This document shows positions 22,772 through 31,823 of a stretch of DNA of 38,798 nucleotides, piece after piece. The stretch covers positions 1-38,798 of the forward strand of contig JAJHSB010000042.1 in NCBI GenBank assembly GCA_022684035.1, given 5' to 3'. This stretch comes from Candidatus Acetothermia bacterium (lineage in GTDB: Bacteria; Bipolaricaulota; Bipolaricaulia; UBA7950). Position numbers and translations under genes: made by a program. Below the pieces are notes generated by a model that ran no database searches, was not told the origin of the DNA, and saw only the letters and a program-made list of their open reading frames with translations. The number at the start of each line of letters is the position of its first letter. Within the stretch, counting starts at the first letter, position 1.

Positions 22772-23797
22772 CTAGAAATTAAGCTTCAAATCTTTAAGCA
22801 GTTTCTCTAAGGAAATTCTCCTACTCCCCATTTGATGGAAGTTACGCGAGACTGCATCAGAAACTTTCTCATTAACAAAAGAGATAGTTACAGCATCGGC
22901 CTCGCCCACAAGCCAGAAAGCAAACCAATTGTCCCCCAACGCTATAGGGCCAGAGTAATTGGGTGGCGATGGTATCAGCCGAAACCGTTCACCCGTCTGT
23001 TTTTCTTTTTCCTTCAATGTTACGAGTGTCTCTTTTACCTGTGACGGGTTGGGGTGTTTTTGTACCTCTTCTTTGGTCGCTTGAGCATTGAAAAAGTACA
23101 AAAACTGCCTGGTTGTGTCTTGGTCTACCAATTCAATCCATTCTTGTAGCGCAAGGTAATACTCTTTTTCGTAAAACAAGGCCTCATTGATGGGTTGGCC
23201 ATATTCTCTGGGGCCAAAAACTAGACATGGTGTTTGTTCAAATAGAAACAGTTGCCGTCTGGCTTGTCTGGTAATGCGAGTCCCGAGTTCATACAACTCT
23301 TGCCTCGTATACGTACTAATTGGTTCACGAGCCAGCATTCGACTTATTTCTGCGATGATGCCTTCCTTCATCCGTTTCTTTAAGTCTCTCAGTGTATCAT
23401 AGTGCACGTAAAAAGGGATGTAGGGGACACTTTCTCCCCAATCTGCCCTGTCAGTGCCCTGAATGCCATGGAGGAATTTACGAAGATCTGCATCTCTTTC
23501 CTCCCCGCAATGAAGTGTTTTCACAAAGATAAGTATGGGTCTGTTATTAGAAATGGCCTCGTCAAACTCCTTTTTCACTGCTGGGCGCAGTGTTTTCCAT
23601 AAAATCAGAACAAATATGTCACAGTTTTTGACTTCGTCAATGTATACGGCCCGGCGATCCTTGCTCCTAGCCGACAATCCTTCAAACATAACTGGTTCTA
23701 ACTGTAACTCCAGGATCGCTATCTTGGCTATTTCCCTATCATACTCAAGCTCCCGCTTTGTTTGGGATGAACTAACAAATACCTTAAGCTTACTCAT
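22772..23797 (-). CDS. DUF4062 domain-containing protein
   Basis: A 341-aa soluble protein. The N-terminus KLKVFVSSSQTKRELEYDRE and the following VYIDEVKNCDIFVLILWK match the DUF4062 domain, a TIR-like nucleotide-binding fold usually combined with signalling or defence domains. Here the domain covers about residues 1-110; the remaining ~230 residues are mixed helix and strand with no recognised domain. Function is not predictable; some TIR-like proteins act in NAD+ signalling. The gene begins 28 bases after the polyprenyl synthetase stop and is probably in the same transcript. AAGGATTG stands upstream of the ATG. It lies between an intact and a decayed synthetase, which suggests a rearranged neighbourhood. 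Confidence 0.7.
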   Translation of the reverse strand: MSKLKVFVSSSQTKRELEYDREIAKIAILELQLEPVMFEGLSARSKDRRAVYIDEVKNCDIFVLILWKTLRPAVKKEFDEAISNNRPILIFVKTLHCGEERDADLRKFLHGIQGTDRADWGESVPYIPFYVHYDTLRDLKKRMKEGIIAEISRMLAREPISTYTRQELYELGTRITRQARRQLFLFEQTPCLVFGPREYGQPINEALFYEKEYYLALQEWIELVDQDTTRQFLYFFNAQATKEEVQKHPNPSQVKETLVTLKEKEKQTGERFRLIPSPPNYSGPIALGDNWFAFWLVGEADAVTISFVNEKVSDAVSRNFHQMGSRRISLEKLLKDLKLNF

Positions 23798-23825
23798 CGT
23801 TATAACAATCCTTGCAGTAGTATCG

Positions 23826-24902
23826 CTAGGAATCTCTGTGGATCAAATATTGTGCCCATTCCAAAAGCAGCTCTTTATGCTGTAAGTTCGGCACGCGTTC
23901 CAAGCAAAGGGCAGCATCTGCCACGTAGAACTCCGCCAGCTCTTGAGCACGAACTACTCCGCCTAGCTTTATTATTAAATCAGTCGCCTTGGTGATCTCC
24001 GCTGGTGTTGCCGATACATTGCCCACTGTGCTCATTAGAACGGTCCGTTCTTTCTCGTTCGCGTTAGCCAAGGCATGATATAATAATACAGTCATTTTGC
24101 CTTCTCTTACATCGGAACCTACAGGTTTGCCAAGAATCTCTTCGCTGCCAATGAGACCCAAAATGTCATCGCGAAGTTGAAAGGCTGTCCCGCATTTGCC
24201 TGCAAATTCTGAGAGAGTTCTTACTGCTGGGTGTTCCGGGTCACTAACATTGAGGCCGATCATTGCCCCTGCCAGGCCCGCAAACCGAAATAAAGCTCCT
24301 GTCTTTTTCTCCAACATATCAATGATGCGATCAATATCGAGTTTATCAATCGGCAGCTTCGAATATTGAATATCAAGCATTTGCCCTTCGTCCAGCGCAT
24401 TTTGGACATGTCCGAAAAGATCGTTTGTTAGAAATGTAACTAGCTTGGGATCTACTGCATCGGTGTGGAAGAGATTGCCCAATAAAGACACCGACCATCC
24501 CTGTAGGATATCTCCGGCAAGTATCCCAACGGAAAGGCCATAATGCCTTGCTTCCTCTTCCGGATAGCCCATCTCATTCAAGGCTCGTCGATAGAACTCC
24601 TCATGCACGGTTGAATGGCCACGCCTCCGGTCGTCCCTGTCAATGATATCGTCATGGATAAGCGTCCAGGTGTGGTATACTTCGACTGCTGCTGCTGCTG
24701 GAAGCGCTATTTCTTCATCTCCCCCGACTGCCTTGCAGGCCAGAAACACTGTGGCAGGGCGGAGCGATTTCCCGCCCTTACTCAGGTAATGTAACGCTGC
24801 TTCTTGCATGTGACAGGGTTTAAAGTCTCTCTTTGCAGTATCTGACAGAAGATAACTGGTGATTTTTTCCCGATATTCTGTCAGGAGCGCCATTAATTTC
24901 AT
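23826..24902 (-). CDS. Polyprenyl synthetase (trans-isoprenyl diphosphate synthase)
   Basis: A 358-aa head-to-tail prenyltransferase that adds isopentenyl units to an allylic diphosphate. The first Asp-rich motif is LIHDDIIDRDDRRRGHSTVH (~86-105, DDxxD followed by RR), and the second is FQLRDDILGLIG (~246-257). The GKSLRPATVFLACKAVGG segment near residue 48 binds IPP. Product length (C15, C20 or longer) cannot be set without modelling; residues before the first motif include medium-sized side chains. The C-terminus ends LLLEWAQYLIHRDS. It is upstream of the DUF4062 gene and downstream of topA with a repeat-rich gap. Paired with IspF it would feed quinone, carrier-lipid or membrane-lipid synthesis. 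Confidence 0.9.
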   Translation of the reverse strand: MKLMALLTEYREKITSYLLSDTAKRDFKPCHMQEAALHYLSKGGKSLRPATVFLACKAVGGDEEIALPAAAAVEVYHTWTLIHDDIIDRDDRRRGHSTVHEEFYRRALNEMGYPEEEARHYGLSVGILAGDILQGWSVSLLGNLFHTDAVDPKLVTFLTNDLFGHVQNALDEGQMLDIQYSKLPIDKLDIDRIIDMLEKKTGALFRFAGLAGAMIGLNVSDPEHPAVRTLSEFAGKCGTAFQLRDDILGLIGSEEILGKPVGSDVREGKMTVLLYHALANANEKERTVLMSTVGNVSATPAEITKATDLIIKLGGVVRAQELAEFYVADAALCLERVPNLQHKELLLEWAQYLIHRDS

Positions 24903-25120
24903 TTTTGGTTCTTCTCCAATTTAGTTGCTAAAAAGGATTCAAGGATTCAAGTGCTTATTATCTTAAGGATTTTATCTTAAGGATTCAAGGGTTCAAGTGC
25001 TTATTTTTTAGTAAGGATTTTATAAGCATTTCCCTCGAATCCTTACCCCGTACTTGATACGGGGCTTGATCCCCCTCGAATCCTCATAATCTTACCAACT
25101 TTTGGGAGATGATCCACTTT
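24903..25120. repeat. Palindromic repeat of 'AAGGATTCAAG' words, family E
   Basis: AAGGATTCAAG-like words recur about five times on the plus strand (24935-25025) and face CGAATCCTTA-type complements (25040-25085). Inside is a short perfect hairpin CCCCGTA-CTTGA-TACGGGG (25046-25064), which has no T-run and is a doubtful terminator. No gene is present. Confidence 0.5.
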
Positions 25121-27397
25121 TCATAAATCCACCGTTTCTGCACACATCTTATTGCTGCATTTAAGGACGTCTCCTTTTTTGACAAGCACCCCTTGCCGGC
25201 AGTCCGGACAGATTTTAACCGGCATATCGCTCACAGCGAATTTGCAGGCAGGATAGGTGTTACAACCGTAAAAAACTTCTTTGCGTTTGGAGGAATATTT
25301 TTCGACAATTTCGCCAGCGCCGCATTTAGGACAAAGAATACCGGTTGAGACAGAGAAAGTCTCTTTGCACTGAGAATTCACGCAGCGGAGATAGCGACCG
25401 TATCGTCCATGGTGCAACGCCATTTGAGCACCGCATTTAGGGCAAATAATCTCCGTTGGCGGTTTATTGTCCAATTTCTCCAGGACAGAAAGAACTTCTA
25501 CTTTTTTCTCTGCATACCGGTAATCAAGGCTGGGCGGCAAATTTTGCGTTGTTTTACACTGGGGGTAGTTGGAGCATCCAAGAAAATGGGTTCCTTTCCA
25601 ATAACGGAGTTCCATCGGTCCATTACATTTTGGGCAGAGGCTGTCAGTAAAAATTTGAAATGGCTTGCCTTGTTGGTCAAACAGTCCATTTAATTTCTCT
25701 ATTTGGCGGGAGAATGGCTCGTAGAACTCTTTGAGTGCTGTCACTCGATCCATCTCTCCTGCTTCGATGAGATCGAGATCTTCCTCCATATGAGCCGTAA
25801 AGGCAATCGCTACTGTCTCAGGAATATGCTCTTCAAGAAAGTCTGCTACAACGCGGCCGAGTAAGGTGGGACGCAAACTTCCTTTCTCCTTGATAACGTA
25901 ATTCCGGTCTTGAATGGTGGAAACAATAGAAGCGTATGTACTGGGACGGCCAATCCCTGACTGCTCCAGCAGACGAACCAATCCTGCTTCAGTGAACCGC
26001 CGTGGCGGTTCGGTAAATTTTTGCATTGCTTCTACTTTTTCAAGTAGCAGAGAGTCGCCTTCTTTCAACCAGATAGGAAACAGCGGTTCAGCTTTTTCCT
26101 TACCATCGATCTTACTTGTCTCAAGGGCAAATTGGGTAAATGCCTTTTGAAATCCATCAAAGAGTAAGTTGCTGCCGGTTACCTCCAGGGTATATTGATC
26201 AGCGGAAATTACTCCTTTACGCTGGAGATAGATTGCCGGAGTCATCTGCGTGGCGAGGAACCGTGCGAAGATTAATTTATACAATTTCAATTGATCAGGA
26301 GAAAGGAACGACGCTATCTGCTCTGGACTGCGGGCCGGTGATGTCGGTCGAATCGCTTCATGTGCATCTTGTGCTTTTCGTTTGTTCTTGTAGTGACGAG
26401 CGGTCTTGCTCAGATATTCCTCCTCAAACTGATCTTTGATATAGGCACGTGCTTCAGAGAGAGCAGCAGTGGAAACCCGTACAGAGTCGGTCCTCATATA
26501 GGTAATAATTCCGGTAGTCTCTCCCGCAATCGTTACTCCCTCATATAATTCTTGTGCTATCTTCATCGTTTTGTTAGGAGAGAACCCTAAATTAGACGCT
26601 GCCGCTTGTTGCAATGAACTCGTAATAAATGGTGGCTGTGGATGTACACGACGTTGCTGCTCTGTAACCGTTTCCACAACGATCTGTGCTTGCTGGAGAT
26701 CTCTTTTGATTTTTTCTGCTTCCGCAGCAGTCGATATTTTGATCTTCTTGCCGTCTCTTCGCGTCAGCTTGGCGGAAAATGGCTTTCCATTACGTAGTGA
26801 GGCAATAATTTCCCAATACTCTTGGGCAATAAATTGCTCGATCTCTGCTTCGCGATCACTGATAAATCTCAGCGCCACCGACTGAACACGCCCGGCACTC
26901 AAGCCTTCATACTGATTTCCGGTAAGCGCCTTTGAGAGGAGAGGACTTGCGAGGTAGCCGACCAAGCGATCCAAGACACGGCGGGTTCGCTGCGCTTCCA
27001 CCTTGTTCGTATCAATCTCCTCCGTCTTACTGAGAGCCGCCTGAATCGCTCTTTCGGTAATTTCATTGAAGACCAACCGCCGGAAAGACGTCTCTTTTGG
27101 CGCAGCTTTACGCAAAACCTCAAACAGGTCATAGGCGATCGCTTCTCCTTCGCGGTCATGATCAGTGGCAAGAATTATTTCATCGGCTTGCTTAGCCGAT
27201 TTTTTTAACTTTATAATATGTATTCCTTGGACAGTGACGAATTTAGGTGCGAAATTTTTATCGATCTCTACTCCCAATTCCGTCTTTGGTAGATCGCGGA
27301 CATGTCCTCGCGATGAAAGGACGTGATACTCTTTATCAAGATAACGGGCGATCGTCTTTGCCTTTGTCGGTGATTCAACGATAACTAATTTTGACAA
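25121..27397 (-). CDS. topA: DNA topoisomerase I (type IA)
   Basis: A 758-aa type IA topoisomerase that relaxes negative supercoils. The TOPRIM domain opens SKLVIVESPTKAKTIARYL and includes ATDHDREGEAIAYDL (~78-92, acidic Mg ligands). The catalytic tyrosine is in GIITYMRTDSVRVS (~300). SAGRVQSVALRFI and ARPTSPARSPEQI-like segments are family-typical, as is GIGRPSTYASIVSTIQDRNY. The C-terminus has four CxxC zinc ribbons (CPKCNGPMEL..., CPKCGAQMAL..., CPKCGAGEIV..., CPDCRQGVLV...). The start is a TTG at 27397 after GGGAG. It follows mgsA by 57 bases and is probably in the same transcript. Confidence 0.96.
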   Translation of the reverse strand: MSKLVIVESPTKAKTIARYLDKEYHVLSSRGHVRDLPKTELGVEIDKNFAPKFVTVQGIHIIKLKKSAKQADEIILATDHDREGEAIAYDLFEVLRKAAPKETSFRRLVFNEITERAIQAALSKTEEIDTNKVEAQRTRRVLDRLVGYLASPLLSKALTGNQYEGLSAGRVQSVALRFISDREAEIEQFIAQEYWEIIASLRNGKPFSAKLTRRDGKKIKISTAAEAEKIKRDLQQAQIVVETVTEQQRRVHPQPPFITSSLQQAAASNLGFSPNKTMKIAQELYEGVTIAGETTGIITYMRTDSVRVSTAALSEARAYIKDQFEEEYLSKTARHYKNKRKAQDAHEAIRPTSPARSPEQIASFLSPDQLKLYKLIFARFLATQMTPAIYLQRKGVISADQYTLEVTGSNLLFDGFQKAFTQFALETSKIDGKEKAEPLFPIWLKEGDSLLLEKVEAMQKFTEPPRRFTEAGLVRLLEQSGIGRPSTYASIVSTIQDRNYVIKEKGSLRPTLLGRVVADFLEEHIPETVAIAFTAHMEEDLDLIEAGEMDRVTALKEFYEPFSRQIEKLNGLFDQQGKPFQIFTDSLCPKCNGPMELRYWKGTHFLGCSNYPQCKTTQNLPPSLDYRYAEKKVEVLSVLEKLDNKPPTEIICPKCGAQMALHHGRYGRYLRCVNSQCKETFSVSTGILCPKCGAGEIVEKYSSKRKEVFYGCNTYPACKFAVSDMPVKICPDCRQGVLVKKGDVLKCSNKMCAETVDL

Positions 27398-27454
27398 TTT
27401 TAATGACTCCCTATCAAAAATTTTGCTGATTATAAAAGAGAATGGTAGGTAAAA

Positions 27455-27892
27455 TCAACGAGCAATCATCTCGGCCAGAGCCCGCTCATATTGTTGTGCC
27501 ATCAACGGTGAAGAGATCATAAAGTCGGCGGACGACCGGTTACAAGCAATGGGAATATTCCATACGACAGCGATTCTGAGCAACGCCTTGACATCCGGAT
27601 CATGCGGATGTGGTTGAAATGGATCCCAGAAAAAGACGAGAAAGTCAATCTTCCCTTCGGTGATCTTTGCTCCGACTTGCTGGTCACCTCCCAAAGGCCC
27701 GCTGGCAAACCTAGTGAGAGCGAGGCCAGTCTTTTCTATGAGCATCGCCCCGGTTGATCCAGTAGCATACAGATTGTGACTCGCAAGTAAATCGCGATTA
27801 GAAACTACCCAATCAAGCAGCTCGGGTTTCTTGTTATCATGTGCGATAAGCGCGATATTTTTCTTGCTCTCCATTGTGAGTATATTTTGCAT
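27455..27892 (-). CDS. mgsA: Methylglyoxal synthase
   Basis: A 145-aa enzyme that converts dihydroxyacetone phosphate to methylglyoxal and phosphate, a bypass of lower glycolysis used when phosphate is short. The family core is clear: [19 protein letters not shown] (~10-28), ATGSTGAML (~44-52, phosphate binding), [14 protein letters not shown] (~64-77, catalytic Asp), [20 protein letters not shown] (~82-101, His/Asp) and NRSSADF. The start is the ATG at 27892, with GGAGAAG about eight bases upstream. It lies upstream of topA and is divergent from cca. Its presence fits a cell using sugar phosphates, together with pyk at 32.9 kb. Confidence 0.95.
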   Translation of the reverse strand: MQNILTMESKKNIALIAHDNKKPELLDWVVSNRDLLASHNLYATGSTGAMLIEKTGLALTRFASGPLGGDQQVGAKITEGKIDFLVFFWDPFQPHPHDPDVKALLRIAVVWNIPIACNRSSADFMISSPLMAQQYERALAEMIAR

Positions 27893-28072
27893 GATCTGTT
27901 CTTCTCCTTAACCGACCGGTTTCGCTAAGTGTAGATCAAAGGAGCGGGAAAGGCAAATGATGGAAGGAGCAAAGAATGATAGCTGATGGAAATTATACAT
28001 TCAACGACCTCGATGAAAGTGCTTTTGCACTCTATCCTGCTCAATGATCTATGGCTACACCTCTCATCTCTA

Positions 28073-28142
28073 TTGCAGAAAGAGAGATTGATCGGGTATA
28101 GTTCTTGCACCGGTCATGGTTGGAAGAGAGAGAAGATAGGAG
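28073..28142 (+). promoter_or_regulatory. Promoter and ribosome-binding site deciding the cca start
   Basis: TTGCAG (28073-28078), 18 bases, TATAGT (28097-28102), then AGGAG (28138-28142) five bases before GTG 28148. Transcription would begin about 35 bases before this GTG and downstream of the track's ATG at 27986, which rules that ATG out for this promoter. Confidence 0.55.
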
Positions 28143-28147
28143 AAGAA

Positions 28148-29581
28148 GTGAATAATAGGTTGAAGATCGATATCGCTAAAATATTCAATGTGCATCCGTT
28201 TGCCAGAGAGATTATCGAGCAGTTAGAGAACGCCGGATTCGAGGCGGTTATCGTCGGCGGTGTGGTGCGAGATAGTATTCGTGAGTTGATCGAAGATGAT
28301 TATCAATTCCTCCCCGACGATATCGATATTGCAACTTCTGCCCTGCCGACGGAAGTAAAACAGGTCTTTTCCCATCTCAAAATCATCTCTGTAGGAGAGG
28401 AGTTTGGAGTGTTGCTCCTCGTTGCCCCTGATGGCAGAGAGTACGAGGTAGCTACGTTCAGAGTTGAAGAAGGCTATGATGGTCGTTGGCCGGCTGAAGT
28501 GGAACTTATCCGCGACCTCAAAGGAGATATTCTACGGCGTGATCTTACAGTCAACGGGCTTGCCGCTACTGGTGACGGATGGGTCATCGATTACGTTGGT
28601 GGCATTGCTGATCTAAAGAAGAAGGTGATTCGCGCGATCGGTGATCCAGAAAAACGGTTTGCAGAAGATTATCTGCGTATGATGCGGGCGATCCGCTGTG
28701 CTTGCAGCTTGAAGGGAACAATCGATCATGATACGAGCGCCGCGATCCGTACCAATGCCGCTCATATCTTGTCGATCTCATGGGAGAGAATCTCTGACGA
28801 ATTATTTCGTATTCTGTGCACTGACAGCAGTTTTTACGGTCTCCAATTGCTCGATGACCATGGGCTGCTCAGCTATATCCTCCCGGAAGTCACAGCGACC
28901 AAAGGGGTGGCTCAACCTGAGGAGTACCACCCAGAAGGAGATGTTTACACCCATACACTGAGAGCAATCGATGTCGCCGATGGTTTTGTTAAAGATCCGG
29001 TCGTCAAACTGGCTATCCTGCTGCATGATATCGGCAAGGAATATGCTTATAAGCAGAGCGGAGGGGCTAACATGGGAGGACATTGCGCAGTGGGAGCGCG
29101 GATGGCAAAGGAAATTGGCAAACGTCTCCGCTTGAGCCGGGATGATATGGCGCGAATTGATTTTCTCGTACGTCATCACATGCGAATCGCTGATTTCCCC
29201 AAGATGGGGCGTGGCAAACAGATCCGCTTCATCAGCGAGGGAGCGGTCAAGAATCAACAGAGAATGGCGCAGAGATTCCCTCTTTTCTTCGACCTTCTTA
29301 AGGTATTGATCGCCGATTGTGAAGCGAGCGCTCATCGCTCAGCAGGTTGGCTACCGATTATCTCCGAGACTCTGCGCGTCATTGACCATATCGATCGCGT
29401 TTGCGGACTGAACAGGGCGCGGGAGATTATCAACGGCCATGATATCCTTGCATTAGGAGTCAAACCCGGGCCGCAGATCGGGCAACTGTTAGAATCGATT
29501 CACGATCGAATCCTTGCCGGCGAAATCACTTCCCGGCCGCGAGCGCTCTCAGAAGCGCGACGATTAGTTCACCAAATTTAG
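28148..29581 (+). CDS. cca: CCA-adding tRNA nucleotidyltransferase with HD domain
   Basis: A 477-aa class II nucleotidyltransferase that builds or repairs the 3' CCA of tRNA (a poly(A) polymerase I role is the main alternative). The catalytic head has AVIVGGVVRDSI and the acidic motif DDIDIATSALP, then EVATFR and RRDLTVNGLA (template region), and the RRI-like ERFAED-type EKRFAEDYLRMMRAIR. The C-terminal half has an HD phosphohydrolase domain: EGDVYTHTLRAIDVAD, AILLHDIGKEYAY and HHMRIADFPK, as in HD-type Cca. The ORF track begins 54 codons upstream, but promoter and RBS support GTG at 28148 (VNNRLKIDIAK). It is divergent from mgsA. Confidence 0.88.
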   Translation: MNNRLKIDIAKIFNVHPFAREIIEQLENAGFEAVIVGGVVRDSIRELIEDDYQFLPDDIDIATSALPTEVKQVFSHLKIISVGEEFGVLLLVAPDGREYEVATFRVEEGYDGRWPAEVELIRDLKGDILRRDLTVNGLAATGDGWVIDYVGGIADLKKKVIRAIGDPEKRFAEDYLRMMRAIRCACSLKGTIDHDTSAAIRTNAAHILSISWERISDELFRILCTDSSFYGLQLLDDHGLLSYILPEVTATKGVAQPEEYHPEGDVYTHTLRAIDVADGFVKDPVVKLAILLHDIGKEYAYKQSGGANMGGHCAVGARMAKEIGKRLRLSRDDMARIDFLVRHHMRIADFPKMGRGKQIRFISEGAVKNQQRMAQRFPLFFDLLKVLIADCEASAHRSAGWLPIISETLRVIDHIDRVCGLNRAREIINGHDILALGVKPGPQIGQLLESIHDRILAGEITSRPRALSEARRLVHQI

Positions 29582-29735
29582 GGAAGAGTGTCCTCGTCTT
29601 CTCGGTCAACTCAAACTAAAGTAAAGTGAATAGTAACTATTCAGCGATCAAGGATAAACAAGGAGATATGGGCAAGAGAAAAATATAGGTCGCGAGATTT
29701 ATGGACCCAATAACTCTGAAGAACTTTATCCACCA

Positions 29736-31298
29736 GTGTGCCTGCCGCTGGAAGAGTGGTACATCGATATGGCAAAGAATACTTCTCTTAATATCAGTCG
29801 CGATCTTACATTGAACCTTGAGGAGATCATCGGGCAATGTATTGCTATTCTCGGTATACGCGGTTCAGGAAAATCAAATACCGCTGGTGTGATCTTTGAA
29901 GAGTTACTCAAACAGAATTATCCATTGACCATTGTCGATATTGACGGTGAATACTTCGGACTCAAAGAACATTTTGAAGTGCTAGTCATCGGATCCGGCG
30001 ACAACGTCGATATCGAAATCGATTTGGAAAGCGCAGCTGAAATCGCTGAAATCAGTTTAGAAAAAGGCATTCCGCTTGTGCTTGATTTAAGTAGTTACCT
30101 CACCGAGGAACGGAATGAATTTCTCAAAAACTACCTCAAGCGTATCTGGAGCCTGGCCGGAAAACTACGACGTCCTTATATCATTGGTATCGAGGAGAGT
30201 CACGAATTCATCCCACAGGGAATCAGAACCGAACTTAAAGAGCTTATTGCGCGCATCGCGCTGCGCGGCCGCAAGCGTGGTTTAGGAGCGATCATTATTT
30301 CACAACGCAGCGCAAAAGTGGAAAAAGATGTCTTAAGTCAAGCAGGAATGCTCTTCCTCCACCGTGTCGTCCATGAAGCTGACATGCGAGTCTATTGCGA
30401 CCTCCTTCCCTGGAGGAAAAATGAAGTCAAAGAAGTGATCAGCCATCTTGGGACAGGTGATAGCGTGTACGTAAATGGAGAGACAATTCTTCCTATCTAT
30501 GTTCGAGAGAGGGAAACATTTCATGCTGGTTTTACCCCTTCCCTGACGGTGATCGATACACCTCAACTTAAACAGGTCAGTCAATCGATTGTCGCTGCGA
30601 TTAAACGAGCCAAAACCGAGAAGAAAGACTCTCAGGAAGAAACCCTGAAAAAAGAGATTATTCAGATCAAGGAAAAGCTGGCGAAGAAAGATCAGGCTAT
30701 TCAGCAGTTAGAAGAAGTAGCCCGTACTTTAGGATATATCAAATTTGAAGTCCCGTCTCTCGTAACTGCAACAAACCAGCAGCTATCTACCAATGCGGAG
30801 CCGATAGCAAAGTTACAGGAAGAGCGACAGAACGCAAAGCAGAGTTTGTCAACCGATGCATTATATAAAAACGTAATGAGCGCAGCAGAACCTGTTGTAA
30901 TAGATCAAAACAAGACAAACGAACAACAGAATGGACTCCCATTGGCTGTCATACGCCATATTGAGAGCATAACAGCACGAGTAGGCAAGAGAGATATTCC
31001 TGAACGTCGTCTCCTCTCTTTTCTTATCAACCGTGCTCCTGCGATCTACTCCGTTGCTCAATTGGCCGGATGGACTGGTTGTGCTCCTGAAATTATCGCA
31101 ACAATTCCTTTGCAAAACTTGCTCAATCTTAATTTAGTCGTTCGGGAACGACGAATCGGTGGATACCATTACCGGAGCAATCTCAAGCCGTTTGTATTAA
31201 AAGAGTTCAGTATCTATCAGCCCGATATCACGGAGAAAGAATTTCATCTGATCACCGTCATCCTTAAAAAAAAGCTTACTGCTCTGGCGGAAAAATAG
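29736..31298 (+). CDS. HerA/DUF87-type hexameric P-loop ATPase
   Basis: A 520-aa ATPase of the HerA-FtsK superfamily. Walker A is ILGIRGSGKSNTAGVIFEEL (~43-62); Walker B is IIGIEESHEFIP (~147-158), with the Glu pair typical of HerA; ALRGRKRGLGAIIISQR (~173-190) contains the sensor and probable arginine finger. A coiled-coil linker (~285-320) and a C-terminal winged-helix-like domain (~410-520) follow. HerA-type motors move DNA with nucleases (NurA), in archaea and in bacterial repair or defence; no NurA is adjacent here. The start is unresolved: GTG 29736 and ATG 29769 lack good ribosome sites, and the frame is open upstream with sensible sequence (KNIGREIYGPNNSEELYPP), whereas AAGGAGATATG at 29660-29670 is one base out of frame, as if a G had been lost. 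Confidence 0.85.
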   Translation: MCLPLEEWYIDMAKNTSLNISRDLTLNLEEIIGQCIAILGIRGSGKSNTAGVIFEELLKQNYPLTIVDIDGEYFGLKEHFEVLVIGSGDNVDIEIDLESAAEIAEISLEKGIPLVLDLSSYLTEERNEFLKNYLKRIWSLAGKLRRPYIIGIEESHEFIPQGIRTELKELIARIALRGRKRGLGAIIISQRSAKVEKDVLSQAGMLFLHRVVHEADMRVYCDLLPWRKNEVKEVISHLGTGDSVYVNGETILPIYVRERETFHAGFTPSLTVIDTPQLKQVSQSIVAAIKRAKTEKKDSQEETLKKEIIQIKEKLAKKDQAIQQLEEVARTLGYIKFEVPSLVTATNQQLSTNAEPIAKLQEERQNAKQSLSTDALYKNVMSAAEPVVIDQNKTNEQQNGLPLAVIRHIESITARVGKRDIPERRLLSFLINRAPAIYSVAQLAGWTGCAPEIIATIPLQNLLNLNLVVRERRIGGYHYRSNLKPFVLKEFSIYQPDITEKEFHLITVILKKKLTALAEK

Positions 31299-31521
31299 TT
31301 CGGGGACGGATTGTGGTTTGGAAAGAAGTTCATAGAGTTTGTTGAGGTCATTGGGACAGAAGTGGCTTGTGGCCAGTAGTCTGTAGGGGCACGGCAGATA
31401 GCATTCAGCAATCAGCTCTCAGCCATCAGCAACTTGCAGTCAGTTGGGAAATAACATGTAGCGGCACACCATGCCGTGCTCCTACCGAAAATCACAACGA
31501 TATCTTCACAAAGACCCGCGG
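31299..31521. repeat. Nested palindromic repeats
   Basis: Family D words are at 31316-31350. A 14-bp imperfect inverted pair GTAGGGGCACGGCA (31383-31396) / TGCCGTGCTCCTAC (31472-31485) is split by an inserted block of CAGCAATCAGCTCTCAGCCA-type words that itself ends in GTAGCGGCACACC. No gene is present. Confidence 0.5.
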
Positions 31522-31568
31522 GTGGTTCAGAGCCAGAGTCCGTCATTGCGAGTCTGCGAAGCAATCCC
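31522..31568 (-). repeat. REP-like repeat, family B, inverted partner of 34523-34569
   Basis: The reverse complement begins GGGATTGCTTCGCAGACTCG and ends CTCTGGCTCTGAACCAC. It matches 34523-34569 at 42 of 47 positions, in opposite orientation. Confidence 0.8.
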
Positions 31569-31823
31569 GTTCGTAGAGGAGAGGTGACTGGTTGCTGGCT
31601 TCTGTCTACTGTCTACCGGCTTCTGATTCGAGATTGCCACGAGTTCTGCGAACTCTCGCAATGACAAGAAAAAGAAGACGCGCCGCACCCCCTCTGTCAT
31701 TACGAAGACCTTTCTCCGTTCACCTCTTCTTCGCTCCGCTCAGCGCTCTCTGTGGTTTCTTTCTCTACTTCGCAAGAGTCAAGAAGAGGCTTTCTCCCAT
31801 TCTGTCCCTCTTACCCCCTGTTT
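31569..31823. repeat. REP-like hairpin and family-C right arm
   Basis: The GATTGCCACGAGTTCTGCGA hairpin of family B is at 31629-31677. The family-C right arm (GCTCTCTGTGGTTT...CTACTTCGCAAGAG...CCCATTCTGTCC) is at 31722-31807 and corresponds to 18650-18748. No gene is supported. Confidence 0.6.

Noticed and set aside
25046-25064. Rho-independent terminator CCCCGTA-CTTGA-TACGGGG
   Set aside because: A hairpin is present but no T-run follows on either strand.
24935-25085. CRISPR array or tandem repeat between topA and the prenyl synthetase
   Set aside because: The units are short, irregular and face each other in inverted orientation; there are no constant spacers and no cas genes in the window.
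27986-28147. N-terminal 54-codon extension of cca from the ATG at 27986
   Set aside because: The promoter at 28073-28102 lies within it, the sequence lacks family similarity, and GTG 28148 has a good ribosome-binding site.
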